A DNA stretch of 64,000 nucleotides from Bemisia tabaci (Eukaryota > Arthropoda > Insecta > Hemiptera > Aleyrodidae): contig NC_092797.1 in the NCBI RefSeq assembly GCF_918797505.1, positions 55,650,157 to 55,714,156 on the forward strand, written 5' to 3'. Under the pieces are notes generated by a model, which was given only the letters and a program-made list of their open reading frames with translations, made no database searches and was not told where the DNA came from. Numbering within the stretch: position 1 is the first letter of the stretch; each line of letters opens with the position of its first letter. Positions 1 to 10,447 of this stretch are shown piece by piece. The translations under genes and the position numbers were made by a program.

Positions 1-606
1 TGAAAACATTAATCATAAATTGATGGCATGAAATGAAGAATTCAATACATGAGTTTTTGAAATGATGTGGCTGGAGAGACAATTTGATATCAAGTTTTGC
101 TTTCCCCCTAGAAAGAGATTTGTGAGTCAGAAATTTTTGACATCCTTCAAAATGGTGATTTCTGAGACTCTTATCAACACCAGGGTTCAGATTTCACTGA
201 ATGTCATTCAAAAACCATGTTACGGCTCTTAGAAGTCAAGGGATTCGGTCAAATATGGTATCTAAAAATTAACAATTTCAAATTCCTGCCTGTTCTGGAT
301 CCTTGCAAAATTTGATGCAGTTTGGTGGCCATACTTTACTTAAGGTTCTACAATGTAAAAAAAATGTTCGTAAAAAAGATTGAAGTTAGGACATTGATGC
401 AGTCTCTCATAATTTGTGATAGGTAGATTTTTCTGGAGGTAGGATTCAGGAGCAAACAAACAAGATAATAAACGCAGTTTATGTAGGAACTCCGTTTGGA
501 AATAAACCATCCTAATTTAAAATAATGCATCTCACTTGGTCGAATTGAGCTATGTTCAGTAGATTATGGTGGTTTTAAATAAGGAGAGTTAAAAAAGTGA
601 TCTTAC
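1..606. other. No gene recognised
   Basis: AT-rich sequence with stop codons in every frame. A short minus-strand open stretch at 348-530 has no splice signals or recognisable composition. If the exon at 607-867 belongs to a longer gene, its next exon should lie here or off the left edge, but none stands out. Confidence 0.4.
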
Positions 607-867
607 TTCTTCCAGGGAGGTAGGCTCATGATTGTCGGAATTTTCACCTTTTCGTTTCCTTTTCTTTTTAAGAGATGTTTCAGTCACCTTGGCAAAAGGA
701 GAAGATATGTCAAATAGTTTCTCTAGATTCGTGAGTGCTGAATCATCTAGGTCCCCTCTGTAGATACTCTTCAAGTGCGCAAGATGAGAGATAAACCATC
801 CAGTGTCGTTTTTAAATAAAATACTCATTTCTTGTTGCCTCAAAACAATGTGGCATTTGAATAAATT
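607..867 (-). CDS. Internal exon of an unidentified protein-coding gene
   Basis: Minus-strand exon candidate of 261 nt, 87 whole codons, in phase 0 at both ends. The acceptor at its right edge has a good pyrimidine tract (CCTTTTGTTTCAG). The donor at 606-601 reads GTAAGA. The encoded segment begins NLFKCHIVLRQQEM, continues through a mixed helical stretch, and ends in a lysine/arginine run (KKKRKRK) that resembles a nuclear or nucleolar localisation signal, followed by an acidic, polar end. An in-frame ATG at 897-895 upstream of the acceptor means this could instead be a first coding exon read straight through. It could join the exons at 3410-3171 and 5063-4797, which are also phase 0, or belong to a separate gene starting at the promoter-like region near 1.8 kb. 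I do not recognise the family. Confidence 0.45.
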
Positions 868-1314
868 CTGAAACAAAAGGCATCCCAACTTAGTCATAGA
901 GAGATCGCAGGATAAGATAATTAAATACTTCCTTTCTTACAGTAGACACACATTGTGCATTCGACAGAGGAACTTAGGCTTCGTGTCATGAGTTTCGGTT
1001 CGGTGCAAAATGTTCCTTGCTTAAAAAGGAATCTGTACCAATCTCTCGAAAAAAGCTTATTCCATGGGACGCATTGTCAGCTAGCAGAAGAAAGAAGATT
1101 GTTTGACAACTTATCACTATTATCATAGTTGCTACACGTGGATAATACCATAGACCAATGTAAGGCCTAAACCAAGACCGACTGAGTTGCCATCCTCCAA
1201 GGCGGATGAACAGTCTAGTGGTCACATCCCTTACCCTCTTCATGTCACACGGAATCATTAACATCCTAATTGCATGGCCAAGCATGTGCCCTCTGCACAT
1301 TACTAGCCTCTAAA
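868..1314. other. Unassigned stretch
   Basis: Holds a 104-codon minus-strand open frame (1300-986) without recognisable motifs or splice context. Its composition is not convincing and I do not call it a gene. Confidence 0.3.
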
Positions 1315-1399
1315 ATGGCATCTAAACTCAAGATGCAGCTACCTTTCATTATCCGCCTTGGTCAACTTCCACGGGAGACTCGATTAGTGAGATACGTAG
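1315..1399 (+). CDS. Possible short first coding exon (28 codons)
   Basis: A plus-strand ATG opens a frame reading MASKLKMQLPFIIRLGQLPR and then ETRLVRYV. It runs into a textbook splice donor (GTAG followed by GTAAGT at 1400-1405); without splicing it stops two codons later. Basic composition and the perfect donor suggest a real exon, but no downstream plus-strand exon could be found and the ATG context is unremarkable. It might be a relic or chance. Confidence 0.2.
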
Positions 1400-1794
1400 G
1401 TAAGTAAATATGTTGCGCATAAGAATATTTGGGCAAGATTAGACATTTGAGTTTCAAGTGTGACTTGCTCCTAAATGAAGGAAAGCAATGGTGTGAATTG
1501 TGAGGAATCTTAGAAAGTTATACCTTAATTCTAAAACAAATTTGGTGTTCTCAGCGATCAGCTCAAGATAAGCTAGACTAATCTTTTTTCGAGAAACCAA
1601 AAATCTGGCAGGCCACTGACTGACGAAAATACCAACACTAAATTACAGCAGTGCACAATTCACTGAACTTACTATGAAATCACGATGCTTATTTAAAACA
1701 AATAACAAATAAAATGATACAAAATAATTTTCAGTCAGCAGTTAAACACGTTTGTTTACATTTTCTAACCTAACCTATCCTACAAATTTAACCG
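1400..1794. other. Noncoding stretch with a minus-strand splice donor
   Basis: On the minus strand a consensus donor, GTAAGT, lies at 1672-1667. It could end a short untranslated exon transcribed leftward from about 1.8 kb. The stretch ends with AACCTAACCT-like sequence at about 1768-1780. No coding region is visible. Confidence 0.25.
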
Positions 1795-1920
1795 TCCAAT
1801 GACTGTCGCTCCCGCGCTTTCTGTCTCCGATAGGCGACTGTCCAATGACGGTCTCTCCCGCGCTTATCTCTGATTGGCTGTCTTTTAAGTTTCTTAAGTT
1901 GCGCCTCAGTGGGCGCCAAA
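1795..1920. promoter_or_regulatory. CCAAT-rich promoter-like segment, possibly bidirectional
   Basis: Contains CCAAT at 1796-1800 and 1842-1846 and an inverted copy (ATTGG) at 1873-1877. The first two lie in a direct duplication of about 46 bp that also repeats CTCCCGCGCTT. At 1913-1920 GCGCCAAA is the reverse complement of the E2F-type core TTTGGCGC. The segment is much more GC- and CpG-rich than its surroundings. Splice donors point away on both sides: GTAAGT at 1672-1667 on minus and at 2141-2146 on plus. Together these suggest a TATA-less housekeeping-type promoter. This is inference from motifs only. Confidence 0.35.
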
Positions 1921-2140
1921 TATGAATTTGCGGGGATGTTTCACAAGTTGCGACGAATTAACTTTCTGCGGTTTTCCATAAGATTGGGGTCGAGGGATTC
2001 AGTTTTGTGGAGGGACTTTCCACAGTAGGGAAATTCTAGTTTGTTTTGCTCGAAATATTTTCGAATTTCCAAATTATCATTAAACTCAATTTCTTATTAC
2101 CATTTTTTCTTCGCAACCTACAGTTTTAATAATTTTCTCG
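1921..2140 (+). other. Possible untranslated first exon, plus strand
   Basis: Sequence between the CCAAT-rich segment and a consensus donor (CTCG followed by GTAAGT). It has no long open frame, so if transcribed it would be 5' untranslated. No partner exon was identified. Confidence 0.15.
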
Positions 2141-2528
2141 GTAAGTTTAAAGTTTTCGTCGGAGTATAATGTATGAAGGTGAATCTATGAAAAAACGGAT
2201 CTAGGTAGGGATGTTTCAAAATTTTCAATTTGTCTTCATTTTTATTTTTATTTTATTTTTTTATTTATTTATTTTTTTTTTTAAAAATATGTACATGTTT
2301 CTGGACATTTTTGGATGAAATTTTCTATGATTATGGTGACACATTTCAAGAATCTTAAGGAAAATGAATTATGGCAGGAAATCTGCAATGTCACAGACTG
2401 GAACGTGATTCGTTTGATAGTTTCACTCTTATCTTGTTAGAATTAAACAGTATAGTTGATTACAAAGAATATAATATTATTTAAAATTTTTGTTGTAATT
2501 GTAAAAAAAAATTGTAGGGTTTTTGACA

Positions 2529-2763
2529 CCTATCTTGCCGTGCTATGGAAGAACGCCGTATGAACAGTTCAGAATCGCCTTTCTCCGCCTAAAACGTGTA
2601 TTTTTGAGAAAAGTTATGCATATTTTTCCTTGAACTTATTGAACTAACTCGGAGAAATATGAAGAAAAATATTCATAATTTTCCCAGTAAATTTGATTTT
2701 TATACAAGGAAACATGGCAACGGCTAAAGGATATAACGGCGTTCTCCTTCAGCACGGCAGTAT
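2529..2763. repeat. Foldback element, GCCGTGCT-type ends
   Basis: Inverted terminal repeats of about 35 bp. The left end reads TTGCCGTGCTATGGAAGAAC and the right end is the near reverse complement (TACTGCCGTGCTGAAGGAGA). The interior is AT-rich. Related ends occur at 6907-7706 and 12985-13244, and single ends near 24635. No coding capacity, so a MITE-like element. Confidence 0.6.
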
Positions 2764-2804
2764 CCACAATCCACATCCACCCTCGATAGGGGGCGATTTT
2801 GCAG

Positions 2805-2945
2805 GTTGTCAACACTGTTTTACCTCCATTTAAATCCATTAGAATTATTGATTTTAGGTGAGGTAAGCTCTCTCACTAAGAATCGATTGTTTTAAATACA
2901 TTTAAATGAAAGGAAAATTGTGTTGCCAAATTTAAGAATCGCCAC
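2805..2945. repeat. Small hairpin repeat fragment
   Basis: Imperfect inverted repeat with arms containing CTCCATTTAAA and TTTAAATG around a core of ATCGATT-type sequence. A clearer relative lies at about 50090-50205, where both arms read like CAACATTG...TCCATTTAAACC and its complement. Confidence 0.4.
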
Positions 2946-3170
2946 TGTCTATGTAATGCTACGCCGAACAAACCCTTGTAAGCACACCTCTCAAGGTTAC
3001 AGTAATTTAGTCAAATTTGACTCGAAAGTAGAGTTGAAGTTGACTCGATTTCAATGAATACAAGGGGAAAAAAAACATAATTTTTAGCGGGGTATATGTA
3101 TTTCAAAGATTTCCAGAACATGTTTTAATATGGAGGAAAAATCAATGGAGTCGTGGTCGTCTGGGATCGG

Positions 3171-3410
3171 TCAATTGACCAGGAGGATGCTTTTCTTTTC
3201 GGTGGCACGACTTAGCTCGGACTGAAATTTCACGATTACTTCCAGGAGTTTTTCTTCACTGTGAATGAAAGCGCGAGCAACTGGCAGTACTAGACCTCGC
3301 ACGATGTACGGCATGCTCCAAACTTGAATGTCACTCGTTTCGGAATAGATTTTCGACAGCTTCGACAAAAGGTTTCTCAGGGCATCATTCTCAATTCTAC
3401 TCTTGGCGAC
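3171..3410 (-). CDS. Exon of an unidentified gene, possibly its last
   Basis: Minus-strand open exon whose acceptor (TTTATTTCGTAG) contains the in-frame stop that ends the frame upstream. Translation begins VAKSRIENDALRNLLSKLSK and continues as an amphipathic helical segment (KIYSETSDIQVWSMPYIVRG and so on), ending ATEKKSILLVN before TGA at 3173-3171. If it ends here, an ATTAAA-type poly(A) signal on the minus strand lies at about 3129-3124. Alternatively a weak donor (GTCAAT) at 3179 would end it after 77 codons in phase 0 and join it to the exon at 867-607. The exon at 5063-4797 ends in phase 0 and would join here cleanly. Composition is protein-like with few low-complexity runs. Family not recognised. 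Confidence 0.5.
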   Translation of the reverse strand, partial: VAKSRIENDALRNLLSKLSKIYSETSDIQVWSMPYIVRGLVLPVARAFIHSEEKLLEVIVKFQSELSRATEKKSILLVN

Positions 3411-3795
3411 CTACGAAATAAACACACATCGATGGCCAAACTGTAAAACCAAGTATCTCCATTCCGGTATTTTAACGAAGAGATTTATTTTTTCGAAGAG
3501 AAATCAGCAAACTCTGTACTTTGAAATGTATACAGAATATTCTACTAAATGTAAGAGAGAAGAAGAATCAAGGAATCAGTCAAGAAAATACGTTAACTAG
3601 TTTTCCTAGGTTAAAATAAAGTGTGACAGGGAGTCTGCAACGTCCAAAGTGGAGATACTATGGTACTATGGTCATCAATATGACAGTTGGCTTCAATGCC
3701 TGAAAGAATACATAATGCGATACCGGTTCGGTCACAAAATCTGGTTCGAATCCCAACTTCAAAAGAGAAATTGAGGACTTTCTCGGTTAAAAACA

Positions 3796-4055
3796 TATCG
3801 ACGGTGAAAGTCGGCAATCACATAACTCGTTTGCGGTGTCTGAAAATCTCCGCCTGTACGTCATTTTTTTAAAGGAGAACAAATTGACATTATTTCTTGA
3901 AGTTTTTGCAGAATTTTCTTCGAATTGAGAAGAAAAATCATGACAGTTTTGAAGAATTGCCGTTGAGTAGTTTTCCATTTAAAAAATAAAGTATGCCAGG
4001 AAGTCTGCGACGTCGCAAACCGAGTTATGTGATTGCCGACTTACACCGTCGATAT
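3796..4055. repeat. Foldback element, TATCGACGGTG-type ends
   Basis: About 260 bp bounded by TATCGACGGTGAAAG on the left and its near complement CACCGTCGATA on the right, with TIRs of about 45 bp that include ACTCGTTTGCGGTG and CGTCGCAAACCGAG. Same family as 51601-51859 and 53453-53711, with diverged members at 11095-11352, 14920-15173 and 52677-52935. Confidence 0.65.
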
Positions 4056-4481
4056 GAGGTTTCCAATGCCTTTAAGATTGTGAGACGTAGTTCTGTAATT
4101 ACAGGTACCTGAAGTTTCCAAAAGCTCTGCCGTGAATTTTTCTCTGGATCAGCTCAGAATTTTTCATCACCATTGTTTCTGTGAGTGGATTCCAATTGCT
4201 GCAAATTCTATGAAAAATTGCAAAAGTTTAGCAGCATCGCAACTTTTGACGCGCAACAGTTTGAACGGAGCGCTAATGCAAGTATTCGACAAAATGCTAC
4301 TTCGGCGAACCACTTTTTGTGCAAATTTCAGTGAATTTTCTGCAATAAAAAGAAGCAAATGCCCGAAAATTTTCAACGGAATCCACAATTTTCGATGGAA
4401 TCCACCCAAACGTTCTCTCGTAAAAAATCAAATGCCCAATTGAATTTAACAATAGCTGATGTGGCTTGATTCTGCTCAACG

Positions 4482-4750
4482 CGGTCCATATGGATCCCGT
4501 TTAGCAAAAAGGAACCAGCGCGATTACAGTGTTGTAAAAATGTTGATTTTCCATAATTATACAAAAAATCTCTCAGAGTAGCAAAAATGTTTTGCTTCCA
4601 ACCAAAAAAATTGTTAATTTTACTGGAAAATAATTGTATAAATTTGAATACAGTACTGCTAGTAAGTATTTTTAAAATGAAAGAGGAAGTTGCACGATTT
4701 TAAAAACACTGTAATCGCGCTGGTTCTTATTTGCTGAATGCGATCCATAT
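4482..4750. repeat. Foldback element with AAAAGGAACCA-type arms
   Basis: Inverted arms: left GCGGTCCATATGGATCCCGT then AAAAAGGAACCAGCGCGATT, right the near complement ending at GCGATCCATATA. Similar to 48413-48658 and 60041-60292. It lies about 50 bp from the donor of the exon at 5063-4797, inside its downstream intron. Confidence 0.55.
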
Positions 4751-4796
4751 ATTCCCTTGATTCAGCTTGTCATGAGTGAATCTTGGTTGTACTCAC

Positions 4797-5063
4797 CGTC
4801 ACTCTAACATCTGGGAGTCCATAGTCCGATCTGAGCGAGTGGGCAGCGTGGAGGACCTTTTCTGCAGCCTGGAAGTATCTCCGGAGCCTGACCAAGGTTA
4901 CATGTGCCTCTGCCAGACGAACCAGGTACCTCACTGCATTCTGGTTCTCGGTGACTTCGATAGTTTTCAAGGAATCCTTGAGCAAGTCCCTCCGCTCATC
5001 CTCGATGTCCTCAAATTCCTCCACCAGTTGACCGAGGCTCTTCCCGTGGCAACGTGAAATTGC
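4797..5063 (-). CDS. Exon of an unidentified, helix-rich protein
   Basis: Minus-strand exon of 89 codons with an excellent donor: GTGACG followed by GTGAGT at 4796-4791. The acceptor is less sure. AG at 5065-5064 follows CTTCCCCGTATTGTTCA and gives phase 0; AG at 5084-5083 would add about 6 codons. The protein segment starts AISRCHGKSLGQLVEEFEDI, is rich in charged helices (EDERRDLLKDSLKTIEVTEN), and includes a helical-repeat-like stretch (YLVRLAEAHVTLVRLRRYFQ, then AAEKVLHAAHSLRSDYGLPD). This pattern fits an alpha-solenoid or TPR-like protein but is not diagnostic. It ends in phase 0, matching the exon at 3410. Upstream exons should lie to the right and were not found. Confidence 0.55.
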
Positions 5064-5163
5064 CTTGAACAATACGGGGAAGCTCGAGAAATTTTTGGTG
5101 ATTTGATTTCATGATTTGAGCCTAAGGTTTCGTTTAGGCCGTATATTTAGTCTTTCTTAATCA

Positions 5164-5661
5164 GGGAGCCGATTTTTGAAATCGATAGACAAAGCGACAG
5201 AAAAAGAAAACATGAAGAGTATAGATAGGGGCATTCTAAGTCAACTCAACCAGGCCCGGTACCCGACTCCCTTCGATTTGACTGAAAATTGGTATACGGA
5301 GTCTTTACATCATTCTAAAAGACTTATTTGTAGGGTTTGCCCATCTGACGCCCCGTTCGCGAGATATCGACCCTTAAAGACGGGGTGAATATCTAATTTC
5401 TCTCTGAAACAATAAGTTACTGCTTGGGAGAGAAATTGTTTCTCTCCTGAGCAATTACTTAGTGCTACGGAGAGAAATAATTTCTCTCTGGAGCAATAAG
5501 TTACTGCTTGTGAGAGTAATATTTTCTCTAAGGAACATTAAGTTACTGCTTGAGAGAGAAATGTTTTCCCTCCTGAGCAATTAGCAAGTGCTACGGAGAG
5601 AACTATTATCTTTGTCTTTTTTGTCTATAGCTTCGTCTATCACTTTAAACAATCAGCCCGC
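5164..5661. repeat. Element with GGGCTGATTNTTGAAATTGA-type ends
   Basis: Left end AGCCGATTTTTGAAATCGAT followed by AGACAAAGC; right end in inverted orientation, TTTGTCTATAGCTTCG through AATCAGCCCGCA. The interior at about 5395-5605 has three or four copies of a roughly 60-bp degenerate unit carrying AGAGAAAT and AGCAATAAGTTACTGCTT. Similar ends bound 39241-39626 and 58442-59637. A further half-copy of the right end lies at 5766-5812. Confidence 0.6.
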
Positions 5662-6443
5662 AGGGAGATTTTACCGTCGAAAATGAGGACGTGTAATCTT
5701 CAAATTTGGCGATGGATCATTTTCTCCCCTGGTCACTAATAGGATCTCTCCATACTCCTTAAGTCTTTTTTGTCCATCGCTTCGTCCACCAATTTCAACG
5801 ATCATGCCCGCAGATCATTTTCTTTGGAACGTTACGTCTGTGATGGAAGTTTACCTTAGGGTGCGTCAAACAAATCAAAAACGAAAAAAGGTTGAAATAC
5901 ATAGGTTTTTCCAAAAGGAGGGGGGGCGAAGGGGCCTGCGCCCTCTCCATTGGCCTGAAAAAAGGATGAGGAAAAGAGAAAAAAAGAGGGGACGGATGGA
6001 AAGGGAAAGGAGGTACTCTTAAATTTGATAATTATTCATGGCAAAATTGACTCAAAGTGTATTTTAGATGCGTTTGAATTTGAAAAATGTTCCACGAAAA
6101 ACCCCTGGACCCTCCTTCCGACAGCCCCCCTCCCCACTCGCGTTCGGAATGTCTGGATCCGCCTATGTTGAAGTGTTACTCTCTTCAGGTGGATATCGGT
6201 GCCACTTGGCAAAAGAACATTTTTGTTGAATTTGGGTTACATATGTCCACTTTTGCTGGTGCCTGAATCGATTCGATGAAGAAATTTTGAAATTTTGGGT
6301 AAAATTTTTCCCAAGACAAACCATCATTGTCAAAGATGATAATCAAATTAAACTGGAAAAATTCTCCGCAGTATTTTTTTCTGGTCCTCGGAATTTCTGA
6401 GGCCCTACCAAGATACCGTTATACGTATAGGATCTATATCTCC

Positions 6444-6576
6444 AGCGGGCCGATTATTGAAATTTAAACCAGTCCGATAAGACATCGAATTGCGATATAT
6501 TGCACGGTTGAGATAGGGCTATGTCTTGTCGTAAGCGGCGACATAGAGTCGATGTCATTTCAATAATCGCCCCGCT
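6444..6576. repeat. Short hairpin element, AGCGGGCCGATTATTGAAAT ends
   Basis: About 133 bp. Left arm AGCGGGCCGATTATTGAAAT and right arm ATTTCAATAATCGCCCCGCT are near-perfect complements. The ends are related to those of 5164-5661 but the interior is different and short. Confidence 0.6.
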
Positions 6577-6906
6577 GGAGTCTAAAACTGATTGAGTCTG
6601 ATTTTGATTTGCCGTCCTTTAGCAAGATAAAAAATAAAGGAGCAGCGGAGGCTCTTGAGCACCACAAACGAGATACGTGGTGGTAGGATTTCACTGTTGA
6701 CATGTAGAAGACAGCACTGCCGAATAATGCTCAACGAGGACGGTACGAAATGTGAAGGCGGATTTGAATTTCACTCACCGAGGAAACAAGAGCGAAAGCG
6801 AGCGTTAAAGAGCCGAAGGCCGAAATCATGATCAATGGAGTCGAGCTTCGTTATCACTGACGCGCGTGTCGCGATTGCAAACTGTGCTCGACCAGATAGA
6901 GCACCT

Positions 6907-7706
6907 ATACTGCCGTCCTCAGGAAAAAGCCGTATGAGCCTTCAGACCTTGCAATATTTCCTTCATTAAATGCGAATTTACTGGGCAAATTGTCCATATT
7001 TGCTATCAAATTTTTCAGACAGTTTCGCTCACAATATAAGCTACATTTTTGAAAATGGAGAGTTTGCACACCAAAATGTTATTGCTTCATATGTGCTGTA
7101 TGAGCTGAGTTTGCGGTATTTTTCATAATTTTTTCCGGACATGGGAAATTGGAGAAAAATGTATTTAAAATTGAGAAAATGTGCCGCCTTATGACGTCAT
7201 CTGGCGGCATTTTCCATTTGGACGTATTTCTGTTAAACGGAACTAAGCGCCAATTTGAGTTCCTTCTTGAGGATTTTAGAATGCCGGATAGCGCGTTCTG
7301 TCAAACTGAACTAAGCGCCATGGAAAAACATTGCGAGTATAGGACGGAATGAGCCCGACGCCCGATTCCGCCGTCAATCCAAGCCCCCCTCTACCTTCCT
7401 CACCCTATGGCGCTTAGTTCCGTTTGACAGAAATACGTCCATTTAAACACGTGTATTTTAGCAAATTAGGTTATTTTTTCATATCTTCTCGAATAATTGT
7501 TCAATTTAGAAACCAACGATACCCTCGTAGGTAATCAGTTTTCCTAGTAGTCTCATTTTAAAGAAGAAATTTACAAAATTTCAGACACTTGCAAATTCTC
7601 CATTTCATGGCTCAATGAGTATGATTTTCCTTAAAAACGCAGTTTTTATCGAATCCAGCAAATTTGTCAAATGTCCCTAAGACTTTTTTCCTCAGGACGG
7701 TAGTGT
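6907..7706. repeat. 0.8-kb foldback element carrying a nested MITE
   Basis: Ends are inverted: TACTGCCGTCCTCAGGAAAA on the left and the near complement (TTTCCTCAGGACGGTAGTGT) on the right. The interior shares about 300 bp with 23265-23580 and, reversed, 36110-36405. It is split by the insertion at 7220-7440. No coding frame. Confidence 0.6.
7220..7440. mobile_element. GGACGTATTTCTG MITE, 221 bp, with ATTT target duplication
   Basis: Starts GGACGTATTTCTGTTAAACG and ends with the near complement CGTTTGACAGAAATACGTCC. Flanked by ATTT at 7216-7219 and 7441-7444. The uninterrupted sequence CCATTTAAAC is seen in related repeats at about 23429-23438 and, reversed, at about 36226-36235. The inner arms contain AACTAAGCGCCA. 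No coding frame. Confidence 0.8.
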
Positions 7707-8526
7707 AGTGGCGGCAATGACTACTATTTGCTCGGACTTAACTGGAATGAGCCTGACTACATGAGAGGTTGCCTGATTTTTATTTTTCAAACAGAAAACT
7801 AAAATCAAATGTACGAGGAAAGTAGGCAACGTGAAATGCAAATAGGCTGTTTTCGGTCGAATCCATCCATTCGGGGCATGTAATCGACAGAGTTGCTGCA
7901 CTATCGGAGACAATACTTCATCGATGAAATGATCTTACAATCATATTCAATGGATAATTTTCAATATGTTGAATAAAAGCGCAGCTCAAGTGGCAATGAC
8001 CGATAAAGAAAAAGGGAAAATAACTCGTAAAAAATTTAATTTCCGGAGCGAGTGAATATTTCATAGGCAAATATTATTTTTGAGTCAGAAAAACCTGTTT
8101 CTCACAAAATTTCAAACGAAAAAAATTATTGAATTTTTCATAGAATTTGATTAGGACCATCTACGAGAAAAAGGTAATTAATTATAAGTGTAGAAAAAAT
8201 TTAAACTCGAGCCATGGATATTAGAGCATAGAGGGACCGCGGGCAAGTTTTTTTGGACAACTCATCGTCAGTTTGCCTTCAATTTCCAAAGTAGGCAATT
8301 CGAGCTCCCACAGGATCTAATAACGGTATCACTCTTAGAAGTCACGATTGCTCAAGGAGGAAGGCAGGAGTAACTCACTAGTAATTATGGTGCAATGACT
8401 TTAGCTCATTATCAATTTGCTTTAAGTTTCCAGTGCAGGTAATACGAGCTCCCACGTGGTCAAATTGTGGTTTCACCTTTAGATGTCATGATTTCTCGTG
8501 GAAGAGAGCAGGAGATTACTTGATTT

Positions 8527-8650
8527 GGACGTATTTCTGCCAAACGGAACTATGTGCATTATGACGTGAGCCCTGTTATGCATGTGTTTTTATGAGTCTT
8601 AGGGATCATGTCTTAATGCACATATAGTTCCGTTTGACAGAAATACGTCC
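8527..8650. mobile_element. GGACGTATTTCTG MITE, 124 bp
   Basis: Inverted arms GGACGTATTTCTGCCAAACG and its near complement, with inner motif GGAACTATGTGCAT. ATTT precedes the first base and follows the last. Confidence 0.8.
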
Positions 8651-8671
8651 ATTTGATTTTATGCTCAACAA

Positions 8672-8817
8672 GTTGGACCACATTTTGCAATAAGGAACCA
8701 CTATTTCTGGCTCATTTTAGAATCAACATATATGCCATTGGTTTTCCTATGCAGAAACGTGATTTTATGGAGGAACCGGAAATAATGGCTCCTTATTGCA
8801 AAATATAATCCAGTTGT
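8672..8817. repeat. Hairpin repeat with TTTTGCAATAAGGAACCA arms
   Basis: Left arm TTTTGCAATAAGGAACCACT and right arm GGCTCCTTATTGCAAAATAT are complementary, and the core contains CTATGCAGAAACGTGATTTT. Diverged relatives lie at about 41741-41875, 50679-50815 and 51400-51530. Confidence 0.6.
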
Positions 8818-9675
8818 TCTTCGATTATTATCAACGGGCGAAATGTAGCGTTGACCTCCGAATTTAAATTTTGCCTCATCAAATCACATTGGTTAGATTG
8901 TTGGTGCAAGATCTCTTAAATATATTGTCTCCGAGGATAATATTATTTTTGGCTGATCTCTCAGATTGACGTTTCAAAATTTAATTACACGACTAGTAAC
9001 TGGCGCAACTCTCTGCGTGCCTCCCACACTTTTTAACCTCGCCGCACCCTCACTCGCGTTTGTCGTGAAAAGCGCCCCGAGCGGAGAAAACTGACGGTTT
9101 CCCGGTTTTAATTGGCTCTAATGAGGAATGAATTAAACGAAGGTAAATGAAAGGCAGGGATGGATGGGGGGAGGGGAGGGTGGGGGTGCAAACTATAATT
9201 GGAAACGTAGAGGAGAGGGGGCGCTTACTCATATTCTATTTCGAAGTTTCATCGGAACTAGTACCAGCTTCATCCGCAAGCGCTGCTGTCAAACGCCCCA
9301 CCAAATCCTCCCATACTATCTTGCTAGGGAAGAACTCATGCAGCTCCTTTTATTTTTAGTGCTTGATCTCTTCATGAGTTCTGTATTCTGGCGTTAAAAA
9401 TCAATTTATGCCAAAAGTATGACCCGACTTTAACTTGTATAAACACGTAAACGTGAAGATAAACTCTTGGGATTCGTCCACACAATGCCATGAAATCAAG
9501 CAAAAATTCAAGTCAAGATTGCGTTTTCTTGCCTTAGGGGGGCAGTATAAATCAAATCAACAAAAATTGACTCATCTAGAAAATTTCGCTAAAATAAAAA
9601 GTAATCTCAATAAATTTAAAACTATCAGTCATTTTAAATATCGTTGAATTAGTGAAATCGTAACGACAATAAATT

Positions 9676-9797
9676 GGACGTATTTCTGCCAAACGGAACT
9701 ATGTGCATTTAGACATGAGCCCTGATACCCATAACGATACATGCATAATAGGGGTCACGTCATAATGCACATAGTTCCGTTTGACAGAAATGCGTCC
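9676..9797. mobile_element. GGACGTATTTCTG MITE, 122 bp
   Basis: Same arms as 8527-8650, ending GACAGAAATGCGTCC. AATT flanks both sides, consistent with a 4-bp target duplication. Confidence 0.8.
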
Positions 9798-10446
9798 AAT
9801 TTTGATAAATGGAAATACTCGATCTGTCTCTATAGATATTTCCGCACCAAACAAAATTCCATGAAAAACATTTTTAATGTTAATAATTAACGACCTACAG
9901 CCATCAAATTGCTATTTAAAAATATTTTCGGTCACACTGATATTTTTATTTCTATTTTTCTCGTAGTTCCCATAGTTTCTTCACGACCGTACTTCAACTT
10001 ATCGTACAGTGTATCCGTTCTTCAAGTACTTGTAACTATTACTGTATATATTTGGCAGCCCTGTCCACGAGGATTGAACTAATGAAAACTCATTGCAACG
10101 CAAAGTTGACGGTTAAAGTTGAGGAGCCTACTAGTTAAACCGTAAGCCCTATTACAGCCTTTAAATTAATTTTAATTTCCTAGCTTAGCGGCCAATCAGT
10201 CGAGAGCCTATCTACTCGTCAGTTGATCCATGTGTTCCTGAAACCCTCTTCAAAACGGAAGGTGGACAGGATGGGGAGGATACATGAATCCCCCTCTCTC
10301 CCCTCGTTATACTAGAGTCCATCGCTATCAGGTAGACGTACATTCGACTTTCGCGTCTCTCTTCAGCGGTGTCTATATTTAGTCGATCGAAAAAGACTTT
10401 TGCTGAGAATCTCATTTTGACTAAAAATTTAAACATCTCATTCGGT

Positions 10447-10447
<1 letters not shown>

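Noticed and set aside
3733..3756. tRNA-like GGTTCGAATCCC box
   Set aside because: The flanking bases do not form a T-arm stem and no matching A box or acceptor stem was found.
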